64,000 bases of DNA from Flammeovirgaceae bacterium UBA2366 (GTDB taxonomy: Bacteria; Bacteroidota; Bacteroidia; Cytophagales; Cyclobacteriaceae), in the NCBI GenBank assembly GCA_002344065.1, contig DDTK01000010.1, positions 1 through 64,000 on the forward strand, given 5' to 3'. Shown here one piece after another: positions 42,420-50,841 of this stretch; the first letter of the stretch is position 1; every line of letters begins with the position of its first letter. Position numbers and translations under genes: made by a program. A model generated the notes under the pieces. That model did not search any database. It worked only from the letters and a program-made list of their open reading frames with translations, and was not told where the DNA came from.

Positions 42420-42650
42420 TTATTTTACTTTAGCGGAACTCTTTTTCTTTGACTCTTCCACCCGCTTACCGCTGCGGTGTTCGCCAAGAATGGTAACGTC
42501 TTTTGTGATTTCGTACATGCGAGCTGCCTGCATCATAGCTTCGCGGGTGTCACGGATGATAATGGTTCCTGAAGATTTTGATCCTTTGTTGCGGATCTCG
42601 ATATAAAACCCGTCTTTTTTCTTCTTTGGTAATACTGGAGGTCTTCCCAT
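42420..42650 (-). CDS. small conserved basic protein, unknown function
   Basis: This 76-residue protein is rich in Lys/Arg and opens MGRPPVLPKKKKDGFYIEIR, with a central beta-alpha part (SSGTIIIRDTREAMMQAARM, YEITKDVTILGEHRSGK) and a disordered basic tail. It looks like a small nucleic-acid-associated protein. I recognise the general type from Bacteroidota but not a named family. It has its own terminator directly after the stop codon. Confidence 0.65.
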   Translation of the reverse strand: MGRPPVLPKKKKDGFYIEIRNKGSKSSGTIIIRDTREAMMQAARMYEITKDVTILGEHRSGKRVEESKKKSSAKVK

Positions 42651-42862
42651 GATTTGTTGTTAATTATTGATGAATAATGGCCTTTTTTAGAAGCATTTTT
42701 ATAACCGAGCCTTGGCCGAATTAGTTCGACAACCTGCAAGATGGCTATTTTTTTCGGATTTTTAGTGTAAAACCTTGTCTATTTCACTGTATTACAGGTT
42801 ATTGGGCTTGTTGCCCGATTTGTAGTACATCGTTTGGGGCGTGCTGCTTATTGCCAAAAATA

Positions 42863-44911
42863 ATGCTTCGCTTTTTAGTCTTTTTACCGTGCGTTTTCAC
42901 TCTCCTTAAGGCCTCATCGCAAGAGGTGCCTGTTGTCCTTGACACCATTCGTGAATTGGATGAGGTGATCATAAAGGCCTATGCCTATAACCGACCACTG
43001 AAAGAAATTCCAGCTTCTGTGGCTTCTGTTGGGCAACAGGATTTCCAACGGTTTAATATTTCTACACTTGTTCCGGCCATGAACATGGTACCTGGGGTTC
43101 GACTTGAAGAACGATCGCCCGGCAGTTATCGTGTATCCATTCGTGGCAGTACGCTTCGTTCACCTTTTGGTGTGCGTAATGTTAAAGTTTACTGGAATAA
43201 CATTCCGCTTACTGATCCTGGAGGAAACACATACCTGAACCAGCTTGATCCTGCCATGCTTGGATCGCTTGAGGTTTTAAGAGGACCGGGATCAAGTTTG
43301 TATGGCGCAGGAACCGGTGGCGTTTTGTTACTGAAAAGTCCTTATCCTGAAGAGGGACATGCTTTACATGCAGGATTGCAACTTGGCTCTTTTGGTAGTG
43401 AACAATTTTCTGTTTCGTATGAAGAAGGTAAGGAGCACTCGGGTCATCAGGTGCAGGTTATGCATCAGCAAGCCGATGGCTACCGAAATCAAACAAGATT
43501 TTCGCGCGATGTGATAAATAGTGTTTTTCGTTTTGAAACAAACGACAATCAGGTTTTGGAAACATTTATTTTCTACAGCGATTTATTCTATGAAACACCG
43601 GGCGGCCTTACGCTAAATGAATTTACCACCAATCCAAAACAAGCCCGTCCGGCTACAGCAACACTGCCGGGCGCGGAAGAACAGAATGCTCACGTATCGC
43701 TTCGATCGTTTTATGTTGGCGTTTCACACGAATATGCTTTTAGCAAAATACTTCACAACCAGACGAGTGTATATGGTAACCTGGTTAATTTCAAAAATCC
43801 CTCTATCAGAAATTATGATCATCGGAACGAACAAAGCCTGGGCGCACGTTCAGTAACAACGTTTAAGCAAAATGTGAGCAACGTTGATATTACTTTATTA
43901 GCTGGTGGAGAATTTCAATATGGATTTTTGCCGGTGAAGTCGTATGAAAATTTGCAAGGTAAAGAAGGCGCTTTGTTGTTGGATGACGAGACGGATGTTT
44001 TGCAGTATAGTATCTTCGGTCAGGGAGAGTTGCGTTGGAAAAAAATCAGTGCAACCGCAGGATTAAGTATGAACGGCTTGCGATACAACTTTCAGCGGCT
44101 TTCGGATGCAGGATCAGCACCGGAACAAATCACATATGATCCGGAGTTTATGCCACGCCTTGCTTTTATGGCTAAACCAGGGAAAGACATTTCGATTTAC
44201 GGAAGTTTAAGCCGTGGTTTTTCACCACCTACACTAGCCGAGATTAATGCTTCGAATGGTGTTTTCAATCGCGATCTTCAACCCGAAACCGGGACTAATT
44301 TTGAACTGGGTGTGCGATCAGAATTTTTCAGAACCGTGAAAGCGGATATTACATTCTATTCTTTCGGACTAAAAGAGACCATAGTCATTAGACGAGAGGA
44401 AGACGGTGCTGAATATTTTGTAAATGCCGGAGAAACGAAACAAGAAGGGATTGAGTTTTCGGCTAACTACAGCCCCGTTTTATCAGGGAGGGGACCGGTA
44501 AACAAAATTATGGTGTGGTCAAGTTTTGCATATAATCATTATCGATTTGGTGATTATGTAAAAGGGCAAGATGATTTTTCAGGAAACCAACTAACCGGTA
44601 CACCACAACATGTTTGGAGCGGTGGTATTGATGTTGCCTCGCGGATAGGATTGTATGTTCGGGCAACGATTTTGTATACCAGTAAGCTGCCACTGAATGA
44701 TGCCAATACCGTGTATGCGGAATCGTATACAATACCAGGATTTAGACTGGGCTATAACCACAAGCGTTTTGAAGTTTATGTTGGTGGCGATAATCTTCTT
44801 GATGAAAGTTATAGTTTAGGTCACGATCTGAATGCAGCAGGAGGCAGGTATTACAACGCAGCGCCTGCGCGTAATTTTTACGGAGGCATGAAAGTTAATC
44901 TCGCTTTTTGA
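42863..44911 (+). CDS. TonB-dependent outer-membrane receptor
   Basis: The protein has 682 residues from ATG 42863: signal peptide (MLRFLVFLPCVFTLLKASS), a TonB-box-like stretch DEVIIKAYAYNRPLKEIPAS, a plug domain (about 45-150: VPGVRLEERSPGSYRVSIRG, LRGPGSSLYGAGTGG) and a 22-strand barrel ending in the outer-membrane signature NFYGGMKVNLAF with terminal Phe. It imports a siderophore, cofactor or similar ligand using TonB energy. No CarboxypepD_reg domain or SusD partner is present, so it is not a SusC-type glycan importer. The substrate is unknown. A TTG at 42851 would add four residues. It overlaps the convergent gene by 17 bp. Confidence 0.93.
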   Translation: MLRFLVFLPCVFTLLKASSQEVPVVLDTIRELDEVIIKAYAYNRPLKEIPASVASVGQQDFQRFNISTLVPAMNMVPGVRLEERSPGSYRVSIRGSTLRSPFGVRNVKVYWNNIPLTDPGGNTYLNQLDPAMLGSLEVLRGPGSSLYGAGTGGVLLLKSPYPEEGHALHAGLQLGSFGSEQFSVSYEEGKEHSGHQVQVMHQQADGYRNQTRFSRDVINSVFRFETNDNQVLETFIFYSDLFYETPGGLTLNEFTTNPKQARPATATLPGAEEQNAHVSLRSFYVGVSHEYAFSKILHNQTSVYGNLVNFKNPSIRNYDHRNEQSLGARSVTTFKQNVSNVDITLLAGGEFQYGFLPVKSYENLQGKEGALLLDDETDVLQYSIFGQGELRWKKISATAGLSMNGLRYNFQRLSDAGSAPEQITYDPEFMPRLAFMAKPGKDISIYGSLSRGFSPPTLAEINASNGVFNRDLQPETGTNFELGVRSEFFRTVKADITFYSFGLKETIVIRREEDGAEYFVNAGETKQEGIEFSANYSPVLSGRGPVNKIMVWSSFAYNHYRFGDYVKGQDDFSGNQLTGTPQHVWSGGIDVASRIGLYVRATILYTSKLPLNDANTVYAESYTIPGFRLGYNHKRFEVYVGGDNLLDESYSLGHDLNAAGGRYYNAAPARNFYGGMKVNLAF

Positions 44912-45317
44912 TTTTTTTCTTTTTGAATTGAGCATCAATCATTTCAGCCTCGTATAATAACGCACGAACCTGTCGTTCATCAATAGCTTTCACACTTTTG
45001 AAATACAGACAATAGACTTGCTTTCGCCCTTCAGCCAGTAAAGCTCCATCATCATTGGAAAACAGATTGCCTTGGCAAAATCCAAGGGTAACTCCTTTGC
45101 TTGCATATTCAGAACATTGAGGGCCACGGTAAATGCTTGGTGGCCAAATGAAGCAAATCATACGATTGTGAGTGTAAAACGGAACACCATAGTTATTCTT
45201 TTCACTGGCTTTGGGCAGGCATTCCAAAACAAGATTGCGCAGACGCTTAACAATGAGTTGCTCGTTCCGGGGCAAGCCAAGGATAGTTTCATCAACCGAT
45301 TTCTTGTTTGCTTTCAT
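44895..45317 (-). CDS. DUF1801 domain protein
   Basis: This 140-residue protein has the DUF1801/YdhG pattern: LRNLVLECLPKASEKNNYGV, FYTHNRMICFIWPPSIY, YASKGVTLGFCQGNLF, and C-terminal VRALLYEAEMID followed by a Lys-rich tail. The family's function is unknown. ATG 45317 gives the usual family start; the frame stays open to ATG 45347 and TTG 45386, the latter running into the divergent kinase gene region. Cytoplasmic. Confidence 0.82.
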   Translation of the reverse strand: MKANKKSVDETILGLPRNEQLIVKRLRNLVLECLPKASEKNNYGVPFYTHNRMICFIWPPSIYRGPQCSEYASKGVTLGFCQGNLFSNDDGALLAEGRKQVYCLYFKSVKAIDERQVRALLYEAEMIDAQFKKKKIKKRD

Positions 45318-45397
45318 GTTGAGTAGCCTGTTAAAATTAGAAAGCATTTGTGTCAACCCGTTGTCAGCAGAGGTTATTTTTTTCAACTTTGTTCACC

Positions 45398-46267
45398 GTG
45401 CATCAATTTCCAATTTCTGTTAAGGGGCATGTAGAGAATCACCTTCATTGTAAGGTCACAGGTTTCCGTCCGGCTTCAGGCGGTTGCATTAATCATGGTG
45501 GAGAACTTGTTACCGACAAAGGCAGTTATTTTTTGAAGTGGAATGACGCTCATCGCTACACGGGCATGTTTGGCGCAGAATCAAAAGGGTTGACTTTACT
45601 CGACTCCGCAAAATGTATTCACATTCCAAAAGTTGTGTTGGTTGATGAAGTGGATGACAAGCAGTTTATTGTTATGGAATTTGTGCGCGCGGCACATCCA
45701 AAAAAAAACTATTGGGCCTTGCTTGGTGAGCGGTTGGCGCAGCTTCATCGAAATACAAATACGCAGTTCGGACTGGATCATGACAACTATATAGGTTCCT
45801 TGCATCAGTCCAATTTCTTCCATAAAGACTGGATTCAGTTTTTTATTGAACAGCGTCTTGACAAACAGGTTTCGTTGGCAGAGCGTAATAGCAGAATGGA
45901 AAAAGGACAGCATTCCCGGTTTGCTACTCTTTACAAAAAACTTCCGGAACTTCTTCCGGCAGAAAATCCGGCCCTGCTCCATGGCGATTTATGGAGCGGT
46001 AATGTAATGGTAAATGAGAAGGGTGAACCTTGCCTGATTGATCCAGCGGTGTATTTCGGACACCGTGAAATAGAATTAGCCTTTACCAGATTATTTGGCG
46101 GATTTGGACGTGAATTTTATGAGGCTTATGTCGCCTCATTTCCACTTCTTCCCGGATTTACCGATCGTGTTGATATTTATAACCTATATCCACTTATGGT
46201 TCATGTTAATCTTTTTGGCGGAGGCTATTTACAACAAGCTGAGCGGATATTAAAACGATATACATAA
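45398..46267 (+). CDS. fructosamine kinase family protein
   Basis: The protein has 289 residues from GTG 45398. The kinase-like fold shows FRPASGGCINHGGELVT (nucleotide loop), YFLKWND (Lys), AESKGLTLLD, the catalytic loop PALLHGDLWSGNVMVNEKGE and the metal-binding LIDPAVYFGHREIELAF. These match the fructosamine/ketosamine kinase group, which phosphorylates glycated amines for deglycation. The frame is open to GTG 45350, but residues before 45398 are unlike relatives; no ATG is available near the N-terminus. A promoter-like CAACTTTG lies at 45384-45391. Confidence 0.88.
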   Translation: MHQFPISVKGHVENHLHCKVTGFRPASGGCINHGGELVTDKGSYFLKWNDAHRYTGMFGAESKGLTLLDSAKCIHIPKVVLVDEVDDKQFIVMEFVRAAHPKKNYWALLGERLAQLHRNTNTQFGLDHDNYIGSLHQSNFFHKDWIQFFIEQRLDKQVSLAERNSRMEKGQHSRFATLYKKLPELLPAENPALLHGDLWSGNVMVNEKGEPCLIDPAVYFGHREIELAFTRLFGGFGREFYEAYVASFPLLPGFTDRVDIYNLYPLMVHVNLFGGGYLQQAERILKRYT

Positions 46268-46308
46268 CCTGGTTTATTTCTATCAGCTACTTTCAGTAAA
46301 TTCAAAGC

Positions 46309-49300
46309 ATGGTTATCCGCCTGGCCTGTTCAGTTTTTTTATTGATTGCATTTTTTACAAATGCACAGCAATTCTCCACACGGTTCAGGAGGATTGATCA
46401 GGTAACACGCGCTCATCACAATAACCTTTTTACAATAGTAAAAGATAGTGAGGGGTACCTTTGGTTTAGCCTCGATAATGGACTGGCACGGTATGATGCA
46501 TCCAATATCATACGCTATACCGGCAAATCGCTGTTAGATGAAAATAACAAAAGACCAGTTGCCCGAATAGTTTTTGAAGACTCCACTAAAAATCTTTTCA
46601 CAATTACATCAACCGGAAAGTTGCTTCAATACGATAGACTTAGAGACAGATTTCGCCAGGCAAATGACAGCACAACATTACTGGGCAGAACAGCGAAGGA
46701 CTTGCTCATTCAGGGTCACAAAAAATATTGGATTGCACATTTGGGTGAAGGGCTCGCATGTGTTGATCTAAACAATAAATCAATCAAATGGTATAAAAAT
46801 GATCCGGCTAACCCCAGAAGTCTACGAAACAATTTTGTAACAGCATTAGCCTATGATAAGCGCGGAACAATGTGGGTAGCAACAACGGCAGGACTTTTTC
46901 GCTTCAATCAACACACTGATGATTTTGATTTCGTGGAACTCTCAAACAAGAATACGGATGACACATACCGATATCGGGTAATTCGTTCATTAGCGTACGA
47001 TGGCTTATCGGATCGATTGTTTATTGGTACGTATGGTGGACTTCATGTAATTAACCTCACAGATAATACACAGGAACATCTTATTCACAATCCCGGGAAT
47101 ACAAACTCACTTTCCATTAACTCAATATTTAAAGTATTGTATGATTATCAGAATAACGGACTATGGATTAGTACCTATGGAGGCGGATTGAATTATTATA
47201 ATCTTGATACTCGAATCTTCAAACGCTGGTATCACGATCCGGCAGATCGAGAATCAATAGGCTCTGATAATATACCAGGTATTTACCTGGATCGGGAAGG
47301 TTTGTTGTGGATCACTACTGCTGAGGCAGGACTTTATGTACTGAACACAAAGCCCGAGAGTTTTAATCGAATAGTGCATCAGGCAAAGAATCCCAACTCC
47401 ATTTCAAACGGATTGCCTCGTGCAGTGTATGCGGAGAATGATTCGATAGTCTGGATAGGCTTTAATGGTACAGGATTAAACCGGATGAATCTGAAAACCG
47501 GATATACTACCCGCTATGCGCACGACCCTCAACCCGGGAGCCTTGCCCACAACGCTGTGATTGCTATTGATGAGGACCGCTATGGACGTATTTGGGTAGG
47601 ACTGGAAGGAGGAGGTGTCGCTATTTATGATTATAAAAAGGAATCATTTCAACACCTTCGTTACCAGGCTGGAAAAATTGGAATTCTAAATGATGCTACC
47701 TCCGGACTTTTAGTAGATGATGATTGGGTGTGGATCACCGCTTTCAACTCACCGCTTACAGCATACAATATGGAAACCGGAACGTATAAGCACTTTAATG
47801 CTGACTCGCTTTGGAAGCTCGACATAAGTTTTCATTCGGTTAAACGTATACGAAAATTTGACGACAACATCTGGTTTGAGACCAATCACGGAACTGTTGT
47901 GTTTGATAAGCAATCCCGAACATTTCAAAAGCTTTCCAGTAAAGATGAGCAGGTCTACACGGTATTTGTTAATGAAGGCTCTGAGGCTTTTAATTATACA
48001 CCGCAGGAGGTACAGTTGCTGTTGACCGGCAACCAGGTTCATGTGGCTGAATACCGTCCGGGCGATTCGTTGCGCACCCGATTGATTTACGATGGAGGTC
48101 ACCACACTAATGGATTTATTGATCTGGTAATGGATCGCAACAAAGTGCTTTGGATTGCAACGGAGGGTAATATGGTAAGCTACAATACACATACTCAACA
48201 GGAACGTATTTTTGATGCAGCCCATGGATTGGAAGTCGCTGATCTCAATATGGGATTTGATACCGACAAGCAGGGTAGAATTTACACAAAGTCAAACAAA
48301 GGACTGGTTTGGTTTGAACCATTGGCGTTAGATCAAAAAACCGAAGATCGCTTTGATGTGAAGTTCACCACACTGAAAATCTTTAATCAGGAGATAACCG
48401 TTGATACCGATTCGTTAAAAAGAAAAAACCGGTTTAATAAGCATATCTCCTATACAAACGAGATCACACTTAAACCATCAGAGAATTTTTTTAGTTTATC
48501 GTTCACAGCATTTCATTTTCAAAACCCATCGCAAGTAAGTTATCGGTACAGACTTAGGGGTTTCAGTGATGACTGGGTGGAGACTGGGGCAACAAACTTT
48601 GTGAGTTTTACAAGCCTTAATCCAGGGTTCTATACACTTGAGGTAATGGCAACCACAAACCCACAAGTGTGGGGTAGTAATCTGGCTACTATCAAAATTG
48701 ATGTTTTACCACCCTTTTGGCGTACCTGGTGGTTCATGGCAGGCGTGTTGGGGGTAATGGGTGTATTGCTTTACGGTGCACACCAATACAGGGTTAATCA
48801 AAAGCTTCAGTTAGAACGACTTCGAACTAAAATAGCGAGCGACCTTCATGATGAAGTAGGCTCAAGCCTTACCCGGATTTCTATCTATTCTGATTTACTT
48901 GACAATGGAGTTGATGATAGTGAAAAGAAAAATTACCTCACCAACATAAAGGAGACAAGCCGTGAAGTAGTCAGCACCATGAGTGATATTGTCTGGTCTG
49001 TTGATAACCGAAGTGACAGGTTAGGAGACCTTCTGTTGCGTATGAAGGACTTTGCGGTGCAGTTGCTCTCTCCAAAAAATATTGAATTTGAATTTGTGGT
49101 AGATGTCAGTGATGATAAAATCCTTCTTTCCCCCCAGGTAAAACAAAACCTGTATCTGATTTACAAAGAGGCTTTGCACAATATTGTAAAGCATGCCCAG
49201 GCGAAACATGTCAGTATACGCGTTGAACAATCGGTGCGTAAAATAGCCATGCAGATAACCGATGACGGTGTAGGGTTTTTGGAAGATGAAGGCAAAAAGG

Positions 49301-49410
49301 GTAATGGTCTGCGCAGTATGAAAAAGCGCGCGACAGATATTTATGCCCAGCTTGACATGAAAATGGAGAAGGGTACCTCCATACATCTTAACTACCCCAT
49401 AAAAGGTTAG
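46309..49410 (+). CDS. two-component sensor histidine kinase with beta-propeller sensor
   Basis: This 1033-residue protein has a signal/anchor (LACSVFLLIAFFTNA), a periplasmic sensor of repeated Reg_prop blades (KDSEGYLWFSLDNGLARYD, DKRGTMWVATTAGLFRF, DREGLLWITTAEAGLYVL), a Y_Y_Y domain at about 715-800 (FRYRL-type: SYRYRLRGFSDDWVE), a transmembrane helix (WWFMAGVLGVMGVLLYG) and a cytoplasmic HisKA_3 kinase with H847 in SDLHDEVGSSL, then HATPase motifs EALHNIVKHAQ and DDGVGF. There is no receiver domain, so it needs a separate regulator, which is the NarL-type gene two positions downstream. The signal is unknown. Confidence 0.95.
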   Translation: MVIRLACSVFLLIAFFTNAQQFSTRFRRIDQVTRAHHNNLFTIVKDSEGYLWFSLDNGLARYDASNIIRYTGKSLLDENNKRPVARIVFEDSTKNLFTITSTGKLLQYDRLRDRFRQANDSTTLLGRTAKDLLIQGHKKYWIAHLGEGLACVDLNNKSIKWYKNDPANPRSLRNNFVTALAYDKRGTMWVATTAGLFRFNQHTDDFDFVELSNKNTDDTYRYRVIRSLAYDGLSDRLFIGTYGGLHVINLTDNTQEHLIHNPGNTNSLSINSIFKVLYDYQNNGLWISTYGGGLNYYNLDTRIFKRWYHDPADRESIGSDNIPGIYLDREGLLWITTAEAGLYVLNTKPESFNRIVHQAKNPNSISNGLPRAVYAENDSIVWIGFNGTGLNRMNLKTGYTTRYAHDPQPGSLAHNAVIAIDEDRYGRIWVGLEGGGVAIYDYKKESFQHLRYQAGKIGILNDATSGLLVDDDWVWITAFNSPLTAYNMETGTYKHFNADSLWKLDISFHSVKRIRKFDDNIWFETNHGTVVFDKQSRTFQKLSSKDEQVYTVFVNEGSEAFNYTPQEVQLLLTGNQVHVAEYRPGDSLRTRLIYDGGHHTNGFIDLVMDRNKVLWIATEGNMVSYNTHTQQERIFDAAHGLEVADLNMGFDTDKQGRIYTKSNKGLVWFEPLALDQKTEDRFDVKFTTLKIFNQEITVDTDSLKRKNRFNKHISYTNEITLKPSENFFSLSFTAFHFQNPSQVSYRYRLRGFSDDWVETGATNFVSFTSLNPGFYTLEVMATTNPQVWGSNLATIKIDVLPPFWRTWWFMAGVLGVMGVLLYGAHQYRVNQKLQLERLRTKIASDLHDEVGSSLTRISIYSDLLDNGVDDSEKKNYLTNIKETSREVVSTMSDIVWSVDNRSDRLGDLLLRMKDFAVQLLSPKNIEFEFVVDVSDDKILLSPQVKQNLYLIYKEALHNIVKHAQAKHVSIRVEQSVRKIAMQITDDGVGFLEDEGKKGNGLRSMKKRATDIYAQLDMKMEKGTSIHLNYPIKG

Positions 49411-49474
49411 CCCCCCCGTTTATGGGGTTGAAGGGGACTAAGAATAGCTGGAGTTTTAGTTAAAAATTACAGCT

Positions 49475-50137
49475 ATGAAAAAACTAATTTGTGCTTTGGC
49501 GTTTAGTCTGTGTATTGGTACTTGGGCAAATGCCCAGGTTAAAATCAGTGTTTTGGCCGGTCCGAGTTTAACAAATTTTATTGGTAAGGAGGTTAAAGAT
49601 TGGGGCACGGTTGATGAAAAACCAAAGATGGCTGTTCGGTTTCATGGTGGCCTGGTAGTTCAGTATCCATTCAACGAAAAGCTGAGTGCGGTTTCAGGGT
49701 TGCAGTACTCCACTAAAGGGGCTGTTTATGAAGGCCAGGAATCTGGTCAACAGGGAGAATTCACAGCACAGTACAACAAAGTATTGAGCTATCTTGATAT
49801 TCCATTAGCAGTACAATACGCGATAAACGAGAAACTTGGAATTCAGGCAGGAACTCAGATTAGTGTATTGGTTAGCGCAAAGGTAAAAAACAGTGAGGCG
49901 GTTCAGGATAATTTTGGACTGCCGGCAAGTGAAGATGCAAAAGATGATTACAAAGGATTTGATATGTGTTTCTCAATCGGCCCGATTTATAACATTACTG
50001 AAAAACTTTTGGTGCAGTTTCTTTATCAACACGGATTGATGAAAATTGGTCAGTATAAGGAATTTGGTGCTGATGTAACGTATGATATCCGTAATCAAGG
50101 CTTTAAAATATCTTTGATTTACATAATTAAAAATTGA
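49475..50137 (+). CDS. outer-membrane beta-barrel protein (PorT-like)
   Basis: The protein has 220 residues: signal peptide (MKKLICALAFSLCIGTWANA, cleaved before QV), then an eight-stranded-barrel pattern (VKISVLAGPSLTNFIGKEV, AAVSGLQYSTKG-type strands, LDIPLAVQYAINEKLGIQAG) ending in FKISLIYIIKN. It fits the outer-membrane protein beta-barrel (PorT/OMP_b-brl_2) group. The gene sits between a sensor kinase and its probable response regulator, 1 bp before the regulator, so it may sense or be controlled by that system. Confidence 0.8.
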   Translation: MKKLICALAFSLCIGTWANAQVKISVLAGPSLTNFIGKEVKDWGTVDEKPKMAVRFHGGLVVQYPFNEKLSAVSGLQYSTKGAVYEGQESGQQGEFTAQYNKVLSYLDIPLAVQYAINEKLGIQAGTQISVLVSAKVKNSEAVQDNFGLPASEDAKDDYKGFDMCFSIGPIYNITEKLLVQFLYQHGLMKIGQYKEFGADVTYDIRNQGFKISLIYIIKN

Positions 50138-50138
50138 T

Positions 50139-50765
50139 ATGATTTTGGTCGGTATTGTTGAGGACGATAATCAGATACGCAGCCTGCTGCAACAATATCT
50201 CGACCGCCAACCTGGGTTTTCATGTTCGTTTGTTCATAGCTCAGTAGAAAGTTTTCGCAAGGCCCTCTCACCCGAGAATCAACCCGATGTTCTGTTAATG
50301 GACATCGGGTTGCCGGGCATGTCGGGCATTGATGGGATGAAACTCATCAAGCGTGACTATCCGGGTATCGACATTATCATGCTCACCGTTTATAATGATC
50401 CTGATAAAATTTTTCAATCCCTATGTGCAGGCGCTACCGGATATTTGCTTAAGAACACACCCCTTGAAGAAATTAAAGAGGGCATTGAATTACTTACCCG
50501 TGGCGGGTCGCCCATGTCGCCACAAATTGCGCGCAAGGTGATCGATTTTTTCAATACCGAAAAGAAGACGGTGTCCTCTCCGCTATCTGAAAAGGAAAAG
50601 GAAATTGTAATTGGTTTAGTGGATGGGCTCAGCTATAAGCTCATTGCCGATCGCATGAGCATCTCCCTGGAAACGGTGCGGTTTCACATCAAAAACATTT
50701 ACAGAAAATTACATGTCCACAGTAAAGCTGAGGTTATCAGTAAATCACTGAAGGGTGAAATCTGA
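50139..50765 (+). CDS. NarL/LuxR-family response regulator
   Basis: This 208-residue regulator has an N-terminal receiver domain with acidic pocket E8-D9-D10, phosphoacceptor D55 (LLMDIGLPG) and the conserved Lys in GYLLKNTP. The C-terminal LuxR HTH (about 145-205) has PLSEKEKEIVIGLVDGLSYK, then LIADRMSISLETVRFHIKNI and YRKL. This domain type pairs with HisKA_3 kinases such as the one at 46309. It probably controls the adjacent barrel and permease genes (inference). Confidence 0.94.
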   Translation: MILVGIVEDDNQIRSLLQQYLDRQPGFSCSFVHSSVESFRKALSPENQPDVLLMDIGLPGMSGIDGMKLIKRDYPGIDIIMLTVYNDPDKIFQSLCAGATGYLLKNTPLEEIKEGIELLTRGGSPMSPQIARKVIDFFNTEKKTVSSPLSEKEKEIVIGLVDGLSYKLIADRMSISLETVRFHIKNIYRKLHVHSKAEVISKSLKGEI

Positions 50766-50841
50766 CATTTTTCAACTAAATATTACACGATCGCAAAAGT
50801 ATAGAAGAGGTTGGTTAAGTTGGTTTGCCTAAACCGTCTTC